From Clostridiales bacterium (GTDB lineage: Bacteria > Bacillota > Clostridia > Oscillospirales > Oscillospiraceae), in contig SFHI01000105.1 of assembly GCA_004555705.1 (NCBI GenBank), positions 1 to 12,021 of the forward strand: a stretch of 12,021 nt of DNA, written 5' to 3'. Each line of letters starts with the position of its first letter. The first letter of the stretch is position 1. The translations under genes were made by a program, and so were the position numbers. Positions 6,725-12,021 of the stretch are shown one piece after another. The notes beneath the pieces are model-generated. The model ran no database searches. It was not told the DNA's origin and saw only the letters and a program-made list of their open reading frames with translations.

Positions 6725-7511
6725 GCTGAGGAACATTCACAAGACCTTCAATCCCGGCACTGTCAACGCCAAGAAGGCTCTGGACGGCCTGAACCTGACG
6801 CTCCACGAGGGAGATTTCGTCACCGTCATCGGCGGCAACGGCGCGGGCAAGTCCACCATGCTTAATGCCATTTCCGGCACCTTCGCCATCGACGAAGGGC
6901 AGATTCTCCTGGACGGCAAGGACATCACCCGTCTTCCGGAGCACAAGCGGGCCCAGTACCTGGGCCGGGTGTTCCAGGACCCCATGATGGGCACCGCCGC
7001 CACCATGCAGATTGAGGAAAACCTGGCTCTCGCCGCCCGGCGGGGGCAAAGGCGAACCCTGCGTAAAGGCATCACCCGGGCAGAGCGGGAGAATTACCGG
7101 GAGCAGCTGAAGATTCTGGACTTAGGCCTGGAGAACCGGCTCACCGCCAAGGTGGGGCTCCTCTCCGGCGGCCAGCGGCAGGCCCTGACGCTGCTGATGG
7201 CCACCCTGCGCCAGCCCCGGCTCCTCCTGCTGGACGAGCACACCGCGGCCCTGGACCCCAAGACCGCCGCCAAGGTGCTGGAAGCCACGGAGCGGATCGT
7301 CAGCCGCTCAGGCCTCACCACCCTGATGATTACCCACAACATGCGCGACGCCATCACCTACGGCAACCGGCTCATCATGATGTACGACGGCCATATCGTG
7401 GTGGATGTCTCCGGCGAGGAGAAAAAGCACCTGACTGTGGAGCACCTGCTGGGCCTGTTCAGCCAGGCCTCCGGCTCCACCGAGGTCAACGACAAAATGG
7501 TTCTGTCCTAA
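6717..7511 (+). CDS. ABC transporter ATP-binding protein (COG1101/TrpZ-like)
   Basis: 264 residues from ATG 6717, placed 8 bp after AGGAGG (6703-6708). An in-frame GTG at 6708 overlaps that ribosome site and is rejected. All nucleotide-binding motifs are present: Walker A GGNGAGKS (39-46), Q-loop Q87 in VFQDP, signature LSGGQ (149-153), Walker B LLLLDE (169-174), D-loop ALD (178-180), and switch H207. It powers the importer encoded by the two upstream genes, overlapping the permease by 8 bp. Unlike its two partners it shows no sign of a missing block. A strong terminator follows. Confidence 0.95.
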   Translation: MLELRNIHKTFNPGTVNAKKALDGLNLTLHEGDFVTVIGGNGAGKSTMLNAISGTFAIDEGQILLDGKDITRLPEHKRAQYLGRVFQDPMMGTAATMQIEENLALAARRGQRRTLRKGITRAERENYREQLKILDLGLENRLTAKVGLLSGGQRQALTLLMATLRQPRLLLLDEHTAALDPKTAAKVLEATERIVSRSGLTTLMITHNMRDAITYGNRLIMMYDGHIVVDVSGEEKKHLTVEHLLGLFSQASGSTEVNDKMVLS

Positions 7512-7517
7512 TACTCC

Positions 7518-7543
7518 GGGCGGGGATCCTTCCCCGCCCTTTT
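7518..7543 (+). terminator. Terminator of the ABC operon
   Basis: GGGCGGGGA (7518-7526), loop TCCT, TCCCCGCCC (7531-7539), then TTTT. The perfect 9-bp GC stem starts 6 bp after the ATPase stop. Confidence 0.88.
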
Positions 7544-7561
7544 CCCGCCCAAAAAGCAGTG

Positions 7562-7578
7562 CGATAAATTGTTGTTTA
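7562..7578 (+). repeat. Outer end module, left of copy C
   Basis: CGATAAATTGTTGTTTA pairs with the reverse complement of 7782-7798 at 16 of 17 positions. The two modules bracket copy C like terminal inverted repeats of a composite of about 237 bp. Confidence 0.7.
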
Positions 7579-7591
7579 GCAAAATAAATGC

Positions 7592-7764
7592 TGTCATTGC
7601 GAGCCAGTGCGCACACTGGCGTGGCAATCCCCCGGTTAGAGGGGAAATGTACCGAAATGTACCCGGGAGAACGGGAGTCACCGCGATTTTGGGTGGTAAT
7701 CGTTATATGGTTCCTTCCAACCGGGGGATTGCCACACCAGTCTGCGGACTGGTTCGCAATGACA
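7592..7764 (+). repeat. Palindromic dispersed repeat, copy C (full length)
   Basis: 173 bp, same orientation as copy A, with termini TGTCATTGCG and CGCAATGACA. Arm hairpins are 7603-7620 (GCCAGTG, CGCA, CACTGGC) and 7736-7753 (ACCAGTC, TGCG, GACTGGT). The centre contains GGGAAATGTACC and GGTGGTAATCGTTA, as in A. It sits between the ABC terminator and the HD gene. No coding potential is seen. Confidence 0.88.
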
Positions 7765-7781
7765 GTTCTTTTTTGGTACTG

Positions 7782-7798
7782 TAAACAACAAATTATCG
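7782..7798 (-). repeat. Outer end module, right of copy C
   Basis: TAAACAACAAATTATCG is the inverted partner of 7562-7578. It ends about 44 bp before the HD gene, so any promoter of that gene must lie inside or right next to the repeat; no convincing one is visible (a weak TATACA is at 7817-7822). Confidence 0.65.
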
Positions 7799-7841
7799 TT
7801 CCCGCCGTATCCTTTCTATACATCCGCAAAGGAGGAATCCC

Positions 7842-8408
7842 ATGGAACCCACGCAGTTACTGGAAATCCTGCAGGTCGCGGCCAGGCTGAAAACCACGCC
7901 CCGGCACTGCGAAACCGCCCCGGGCCGGAGGGAGAGCGTGGCGGACCACAGCTGGCGCATCGCTCTCATGGCCATGCTGCTGACCCCCGAGTTTCCGGAG
8001 GCGGACATGAACAAGGTCCTCCGGATGTGCCTGATCCACGACCTGGGAGAGGCCTTCACCGGGGACATCCCCACCTTCGACAAAACGGAAGCGGACGTGC
8101 AAAAAGAGGATGACCTCTACGCCGCCTGGGTGGAAACCCTGCCCGGGGAAACAAGAGCGGAATTCTCCTCGCTTCTCGCGGAAATGAACGCCCTGGAAAC
8201 CCCGGAGGCCAAAATCTACAAGGCCCTGGACAAGCTGGAGGCGGTGATCTCCCACAACGAGTCGGACATCTCCACCTGGCTGCCCCTGGAATACGACCTG
8301 CAGCTGACCTACGGCGCAGAAAACGTGGCCTTCAGTCCCTTCCTGAAGGCTCTGAAAGAAGAAAACAACCGCGTCACCCGAGAAAAAATCCGCGCCGCAG
8401 GCAAATGA
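7842..8408 (+). CDS. HD-domain phosphohydrolase (YfbR/HDDC2-like 5'-deoxynucleotidase family)
   Basis: 188 residues. AAAGGAGG (7828-7835) lies 6 bp before the ATG. Metal-binding residues of the HD fold are present: H36 in ESVADHSWR, H66-D67 in LIHDLGEAFTGDIP, E70 and D75 in that same stretch, and D130 in KALDKLEAV. Length and sequence fit the HD_3 group, whose characterised members remove phosphate from deoxynucleoside monophosphates (YfbR) using a divalent metal. The exact substrate here is inferred only. The protein is cytoplasmic with no membrane segment. The gene stands alone between repeat copy C and the convergent VanY-like gene. Confidence 0.92.
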   Translation: MEPTQLLEILQVAARLKTTPRHCETAPGRRESVADHSWRIALMAMLLTPEFPEADMNKVLRMCLIHDLGEAFTGDIPTFDKTEADVQKEDDLYAAWVETLPGETRAEFSSLLAEMNALETPEAKIYKALDKLEAVISHNESDISTWLPLEYDLQLTYGAENVAFSPFLKALKEENNRVTREKIRAAGK

Positions 8409-8417
8409 TCCAGCCCT

Positions 8418-8604
8418 ATAAATTGTTGTTTAGCGGCTTCGCCGAATTGACAATTGACAATTGACAATTGACAATTGACAGTTGACAATTATTGTGTCCC
8501 TCTGGGACGATTTTGAAATAAACTAGCACGTTTTCGCTTATAAATGTTTTAATTTCATCCCGTAGGGATTCCTTAATTGTCAATTGTTAATTGTCAATTG
8601 TCAA
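8418..8604 (+). repeat. Inverted TTGACAA heptamer element with end module
   Basis: It begins with the module ATAAATTGTTGTTTAGC followed by CGGCTTCGCCG (a small hairpin). Next come six TTGACA copies at exact 7-bp spacing (8447, 8454, 8461, 8468, 8475, 8482). An AT-rich centre holds hairpins GTCCC-TCT-GGGAC and ATCCC-GTA-GGGAT. Then come four inverted TTGTCAA-type copies (8577, 8584 degenerate, 8591, 8598). The arms can fold into one long stem. No gene is visible. It looks like a second MITE-type element inserted next to, or sharing, the end module of the CATTGCG palindromes. Confidence 0.82.
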
Positions 8605-8631
8605 CAGACGGCTGTCCGCCGTCTGTTTTTT
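8604..8631 (+). terminator. Terminator after the HD gene
   Basis: ACAGACGGC (8604-8612), loop TGTCC, GCCGTCTGT (8618-8626), followed by a T-run to 8631. The 9-bp stem with Ts works for + strand transcription from the HD gene. It also lies just past the stop of the convergent minus-strand gene, where it has an upstream A-run but only a poor T-run. Confidence 0.82.
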
Positions 8632-8636
8632 GTCGT

Positions 8637-9872
8637 TTATTCCACCGCGCCCAGATATTCCTCCAGGCAGAGTCCCGAACTTTTCAGCTCCATGGCCACC
8701 TTCACGCCCACATAGCGGAAATGCCAGGGCTCGTCGATGATGCCGGTGATCTCCGCCTTCTCCGCCCGGTAGCGGACGATGAAGCCGTACTCCCAGCAGT
8801 GCTCGTTCAGCCAGGCAATGGCCTTGCCGGGGAGGGCCACGGTCTCCCGGGCCTTGGCGTAGGCCACCTGGTAGGAGTCCCCCTTTTCCTCGTATTCCTT
8901 GGTTCTCAGCTCCAGAATCTCCTTCTGCTGGGCCACGGTACGGTAAGCGGAGTTAAAGTCATATTCGATGCCCGCCTGCCGGCAGTCCGCCAGCATCCGG
9001 ACCAGGGGCGCGTAGCACACCGTGGACACCTGATTCCAGCCCTCCACGGTTTTCAGCTCCATGGTGTAGTAGCTGGGCACCGGGTGGTTTTCGTTCACCA
9101 GAATCACATGGATTCCCCCGGGACTGAAATAGTGCATTTCCCCGTCGATCTCGGTAGGCCCCACCGCGGCGGAGCCGTCGTCCTGCAGGTAGTATTGGTC
9201 CCAGCCCTGGCTCAGCCAGCCGGTCTGCATCACGCCGTCGGAGCCGAAATAGTAGAGCTTGCAGTCGATTTCCTGCCAGCGGGTGGCCATGGGCCCCTCG
9301 GGCAGGTAGTAGATCAGCTCCCCCTCCAGGGTGTCCCATCCGGTGTACATGGCGCCGTCCTCCAGGAACTTGTAGTCCCCGCCGTCCAGGCGAACAAGCC
9401 CCGTATCCATGCTGCCGTTTTCCCGGAAGTGATAGCGCTCCCCATCGATGTCCTGCCAGGAGGTGACCATGGCGCCGTCGGAGCCAAAGTAGAACCTCCG
9501 CCCCTCGTAGTCCAGCCATCCCAGGTGCATGGCCCCATCGGGCTCCAGATAGTACCGCTTTCCCCCGATGTCCCAGAAGCCCGTGTCCAGAGTGCCGTCC
9601 CCGCTGAAATAGAACCGCTTTCCGTCCAGCTCCTGCCAGTAGGTGGCCATGGCATGGCTCTCCGGGGAGAAGTAGTAGCGGCTGCCATCAATTTCCTGCC
9701 AGCCGGAAACGTAATTCCCCCGGAAGTCCTTATAATAGTAAACGCCTCCGTTTTCCGCCCAGCCGCCCCGGTCCACATGGGTATCGTACCAGTACCAGCC
9801 CGCCCCGGCGAGGACCCCCGTCAGCGTCAGAACCAGCAGGATAATCAGGAGGATTTTTATGGATTTTCGCAT
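8637..9872 (-). CDS. Membrane-anchored wall-repeat protein with VanY-like C-terminal domain lacking the zinc motif
   Basis: 411 residues from ATG 9872, which has AGGAGG 6 bp upstream; the in-frame ATG at 9977 overlaps the promoter and is rejected. Residues 5-28 are a membrane anchor or uncleaved signal. About ten 20-residue wall-binding (CW_binding_1/choline-binding-type) repeats follow (W58, W79, W100, W119, W139 ... W219), then a VanY/D-alanyl-D-alanine carboxypeptidase-like region about 260-411. Kept: NSAYRT (307-312), WLNEHCWEYGFIVRY (354-368), EPWHFRYVG (381-389). Missing: between LPG349 and K350 relatives have a SEHQTGLAVD-type segment supplying a zinc His and Asp, plus about 20 more residues. 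The protein should therefore be enzymatically dead unless the gap is a sequence error. It would bind peptidoglycan or teichoic acid outside the cell. Confidence 0.87.
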   Translation of the reverse strand: MRKSIKILLIILLVLTLTGVLAGAGWYWYDTHVDRGGWAENGGVYYYKDFRGNYVSGWQEIDGSRYYFSPESHAMATYWQELDGKRFYFSGDGTLDTGFWDIGGKRYYLEPDGAMHLGWLDYEGRRFYFGSDGAMVTSWQDIDGERYHFRENGSMDTGLVRLDGGDYKFLEDGAMYTGWDTLEGELIYYLPEGPMATRWQEIDCKLYYFGSDGVMQTGWLSQGWDQYYLQDDGSAAVGPTEIDGEMHYFSPGGIHVILVNENHPVPSYYTMELKTVEGWNQVSTVCYAPLVRMLADCRQAGIEYDFNSAYRTVAQQKEILELRTKEYEEKGDSYQVAYAKARETVALPGKAIAWLNEHCWEYGFIVRYRAEKAEITGIIDEPWHFRYVGVKVAMELKSSGLCLEEYLGAVE

Positions 9873-9948
9873 ACTTTGCCTCCTAAGGAAGCTTTGGATG
9901 ATTCGGCAAACCGATTTCATCATAGGTTTCCCAAAAATGGTTGAAAAT

Positions 9949-9977
9949 ATTGTATCACGTCCTGCCGGCGAATGCAA
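9949..9977 (-). promoter_or_regulatory. Promoter of the VanY-like gene
   Basis: On the minus strand TTGCAT (9977-9972), 17-bp spacer, TACAAT (9954-9949), with extended -10 TGA. The leader is about 70 bases. It diverges from the transketolase promoter, with 24 bp between the two -35 boxes. Confidence 0.6.
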
Positions 9978-10001
9978 GTGTCCCTCTTCCGGGGAATCGG
10001 G

Positions 10002-10031
10002 TTGACAAATCCCGTCCCGGGAATGTATACT
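10002..10031 (+). promoter_or_regulatory. Promoter of the transketolase operon, within an inverted repeat
   Basis: TTGACA (10002-10007), 18-bp spacer, TATACT (10026-10031). An imperfect dyad at 9987-10023 (TTCCGGGG...CGGG / CCCG...CCCGGGAA) is centred on the -35 box, the place where a repressor would act. No regulator gene is in the window. Confidence 0.72.
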
Positions 10032-10074
10032 AATAGACGTGTATTTTATTCGCTATTTGTGCAAGGAGGTACCA

Positions 10075-10917
10075 ATGACAACTGAAGAAAAAAAGGAGCT
10101 TCAAATCACGGCCTGCAAGGTGCGTATGGGCGTGATTGAGGGCACCCACGGCGCCAAGGCGGGCCATCCGGGCGGGAGCCTGTCCGCGGCGGACGTATTC
10201 ACCTATCTGTATTTCAAGGAGCTGAACATCGACCCCAAAAATCCCAAGTGGGACGGCCGGGACCGGTTCGTGCTTTCGAAGGGCCACACCGCCCCGGGCC
10301 TGTACGCAGCTCTGGCCCAGCGGGGCTTCTTCCCCGTGGAGGACCTGCCCACCCTGCGCCACATTGACAGCTACCTGCAGGGCCACCCCAACATGGCCAC
10401 CGTCCCCGGTGTGGATATGTCCACCGGCTCTCTGGGCCAGGGAATTTCCTGCGCCGCGGGCATGGCCCTGGGCCTGAAGCACCAGGGAAGCGCGTCCCGG
10501 GTCTACACCCTGCTGGGCGACGGTGAGATTCAGGAGGGCCAGGTCTGGGAGGCCTGCATGTTCGCCGCCCACTACAAGCTGGACAATTTCGTGGTCATCG
10601 TGGACAACAACGGCCTGCAGATCGACGGGCCGGTAAGCAAGGTCATGAGCCCCTATCCCATCGACGAGAAACTCCTCTCCTTCGGCTTCCACGTCCGCAC
10701 CATCGACGCCCACGACTTTGACCAGATTGAGGAAGCCTTCCACGAGGCCAGAACCGTCAAGGGTCAGCCCAGCGCCATCATTCTCAAGTCCACCAAGGGC
10801 AAGGGCGTCAGCTACATGGAGAACAACGTGGGCTGGCACGGCAAGGCCCCCAACGATGCCGAGTATGAGCAGGCCATGAACGAGCTGAGCGCGGCGCTCA
10901 GGGAATTGGAGGCGTAA
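10075..10917 (+). CDS. Transketolase, N-terminal (thiamine-diphosphate-binding) subunit
   Basis: 280 residues. The ATG at 10075 follows AAGGAGGT by 4 bp; an in-frame ATG at 10039 has no ribosome site and lies almost at the expected transcription start. It carries the first half of transketolase: GHPGGS (30-35), KGHTAPGLY (69-77), GHPN (103-106), TGSLGQG (117-123), and the ThDP/Mg motif GDGE (148-151) ending in DNN (177-179). With the next gene's product it should form the heteromeric split transketolase common in Clostridia and Archaea, moving two-carbon units between sugar phosphates in the non-oxidative pentose phosphate pathway. The two genes are 4 bp apart. All blocks I expect are present, so no deletion is suspected. 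Confidence 0.95.
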   Translation: MTTEEKKELQITACKVRMGVIEGTHGAKAGHPGGSLSAADVFTYLYFKELNIDPKNPKWDGRDRFVLSKGHTAPGLYAALAQRGFFPVEDLPTLRHIDSYLQGHPNMATVPGVDMSTGSLGQGISCAAGMALGLKHQGSASRVYTLLGDGEIQEGQVWEACMFAAHYKLDNFVVIVDNNGLQIDGPVSKVMSPYPIDEKLLSFGFHVRTIDAHDFDQIEEAFHEARTVKGQPSAIILKSTKGKGVSYMENNVGWHGKAPNDAEYEQAMNELSAALRELEA

Positions 10918-10921
10918 TCAG

Positions 10922-11863
10922 ATGGCAGACGTAAAGAAAATCGCCACCCGGGACAGCTACGGCAAGGCGCTTGTGGAACTGGGCCGGGAGCATGAGAATA
11001 TTGTGGTTCTGGACGCAGACCTGGCCAACGCCACCAAGACCGGCGTTTTTCAGAAGGAATTCCCCAACCGGCACTTTGACTGCGGCATTGCCGAGGCCAA
11101 TATGATGTGCGTAGCTGCCGGGCTTTCCACCACGGGCCTGGTGCCCTTTGCCAGCTCCTTCGCCATGTTCGCCTCCGGGCGGGCCTTTGAGCAGGTGCGC
11201 AACTCCATCGGCTACCCCCACCTGAACGTGAAGATCGGCGCCACCCACGGCGGCATCAGTGTGGGCGAGGACGGAGCCAGCCATCAGTGCTGCGAGGACT
11301 TTGCCCTGATGCGCTCCATCCCCGGCATGGTGGTCATCTGCCCCGCCGACGATGTGGAGGCCCGGGCCGCGGTGAAGGCCGCCTACGAATACGAAGGCCC
11401 GGTGTATCTGCGCTTCGGCCGTCTGGCCGTGCCCGTGTTCCATGAGGAGGAGGGCTATACCTTCCGCATCGGCAAGGGCGAGGTGCTCCACGGCGGCGCG
11501 GACGTGGCCATTATGGCCACGGGCCTGATGGTCTATGAGGCTCTCCAGGCCGCCCAGGCCCTGGAGGCCGAGGGCATCCACCCCATGGTGGTGAACCTTG
11601 CCACCGTCAAGCCCCTGGACGAGGAGCTGGTGCTGGCCGCGGCCAAGAAGTGCGGCAAAGTCATCACCTGCGAGGAGCACTCCGTCATCGGCGGACTGGG
11701 TGAGGCCGTGTGCAGCCTGCTCTGTGAGAAACTCCCCACCCCGGTCAGGCGCATCGGCGTGGGCGATGAATTCGGCCACTCCGGCCCCGCCGTACCTCTT
11801 CTCAAGCAGTTCGGCCTCAGCGCCGAGCACATTACGGAAGTTGCCCGGGATTTCTGCAAATAA
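10922..11863 (+). CDS. Transketolase, C-terminal (pyrimidine-binding and C-terminal domain) subunit
   Basis: 313 residues. GGAGG (10908-10912), inside the end of the previous gene, lies 9 bp before the ATG. The pyrimidine-binding domain carries the cofactor-activating Glu E58 in CGIAEANM (relatives usually have EQNM), then FASSFAMFASGRAFEQVRNSI and GATHGGISVGEDGASHQ. The transketolase C-terminal domain follows (MVVNLATVKPLDEELVL; TCEEHSVIGGLGEAV). Length and motif order match stand-alone transketolase C subunits rather than DXS, which is a single long chain. Together with the upstream subunit it completes the active site at the subunit interface. A hairpin terminator follows. Confidence 0.95.
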   Translation: MADVKKIATRDSYGKALVELGREHENIVVLDADLANATKTGVFQKEFPNRHFDCGIAEANMMCVAAGLSTTGLVPFASSFAMFASGRAFEQVRNSIGYPHLNVKIGATHGGISVGEDGASHQCCEDFALMRSIPGMVVICPADDVEARAAVKAAYEYEGPVYLRFGRLAVPVFHEEEGYTFRIGKGEVLHGGADVAIMATGLMVYEALQAAQALEAEGIHPMVVNLATVKPLDEELVLAAAKKCGKVITCEEHSVIGGLGEAVCSLLCEKLPTPVRRIGVGDEFGHSGPAVPLLKQFGLSAEHITEVARDFCK

Positions 11864-11870
11864 CCCCCCA

Positions 11871-11902
11871 CGCCCCTCTCCCAAAGCGGAGAGGGGCGAT
11901 TT
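11871..11902 (+). terminator. Terminator-like hairpin after transketolase operon
   Basis: CGCCCCTCTCC (11871-11881), loop CAAAGC, GGAGAGGGGCG (11888-11898), then ATTT. The 11-bp perfect stem begins 7 bp after the stop; the T-run is short, so termination may be incomplete. Confidence 0.75.
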
Positions 11903-11922
11903 CATACGCACGGTCAGCAAAA

Positions 11923-11938
11923 GATAAATTGTTGTTTG
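11923..11938 (+). repeat. Outer end module, left of copy D
   Basis: GATAAATTGTTGTTTG, followed by TCGCTTCGCCTC and AAGTTTCC up to the palindrome. The same order is seen, inverted, to the right of copy B, and AAGTTTCC also directly precedes copy A. Confidence 0.65.
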
Positions 11939-11959
11939 TCGCTTCGCCTCAAAGTTTCC

Positions 11960-12021
11960 TGTCATTGCGAGCCAGTGCGCACACTGGCGTGGCAATCCCC
12001 CGGTTAGAGGGGAAATGTACC
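11960..12021 (+). repeat. Palindromic dispersed repeat, copy D (cut by window end)
   Basis: It starts TGTCATTGCG, same orientation as A and C, and the visible 62 bp match copy C base for base through GGGAAATGTACC. The left-arm hairpin is 11971-11988 (GCCAGTG, CGCA, CACTGGC). The right part lies beyond the window. Confidence 0.85.

Noticed and set aside
8447..8604. CRISPR-like array
   Set aside because: The 7-bp units are contiguous with no spacers and are arranged as inverted arms; no cas genes are nearby.
8577..9944. Plus-strand open frame (455 codons) opposite the VanY-like gene
   Set aside because: The minus-strand frame has clear wall repeats and a VanY-like domain with a proper ribosome site; the plus-strand product merely mirrors the repeats and begins in the TTGACAA element.
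10898..11995. Minus-strand open frame opposite the transketolase C subunit
   Set aside because: It has a His/Gly/Ala-rich shadow composition, starts inside repeat copy D, and no family is recognisable; the plus-strand gene is certain.

Overview
The window looks like chromosome of a GC-rich anaerobic Firmicute, most likely a gut Oscillospiraceae/Ruminococcaceae-type Clostridium. The reasons are strong AGGAGG ribosome sites, CTG/GCC-rich codons, a split (two-gene) transketolase, choline-binding-type wall repeats, a BspA-like leucine-rich-repeat surface protein, and family sequences resembling those of gut Clostridia. Genus cannot be fixed by eye.

Layout: (1) 1-1796, minus strand: N-terminal 598 codons of a secreted multidomain BspA-like surface protein that runs off the left edge. 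(2) 2341-4489: MoxR-type AAA+ ATPase and CoxE-like VWA protein, overlapping by 8 bp. (3) 4888-7511: three-gene ABC importer operon (lipoprotein, permease, ATPase) of the TrpXYZ-like, COG2984/COG4120/COG1101 kind. (4) 7842-8408: HD-domain phosphohydrolase. (5) 8637-9872, minus strand: membrane-anchored wall-repeat protein with a C-terminal VanY-like domain. (6) 10075-11863: transketolase N- and C-terminal subunits. Transcription units are separated by good promoters, hairpin terminators and repeats.

The gaps hold a dispersed family of 133-175 bp palindromic, transposase-free elements at 2048, 4535, 7592 and 11960 (the last cut by the window end). Each arm carries a small nested hairpin whose stem changes by compensatory pairs between copies. 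An outer end module with AAATTGTTGTTT flanks several copies. The same module also borders a different element (8418-8631) made of inverted 7-bp TTGACAA repeats.

The most unusual coding observation is that three proteins each seem to lack an internal conserved block while staying in frame: the ABC lipoprotein (about 25 residues), the ABC permease (about 15 residues, the DLTVDG region) and the VanY-like protein (about 25-30 residues, including the SxHxxGxAxD zinc motif). This rests on remembered family patterns and needs an alignment. I saw no CRISPR array, tRNA, rRNA, integrase, transposase gene or recognisable defence system. The strongest candidates for something undescribed are the structured repeat family and the cluster of in-frame deletions.
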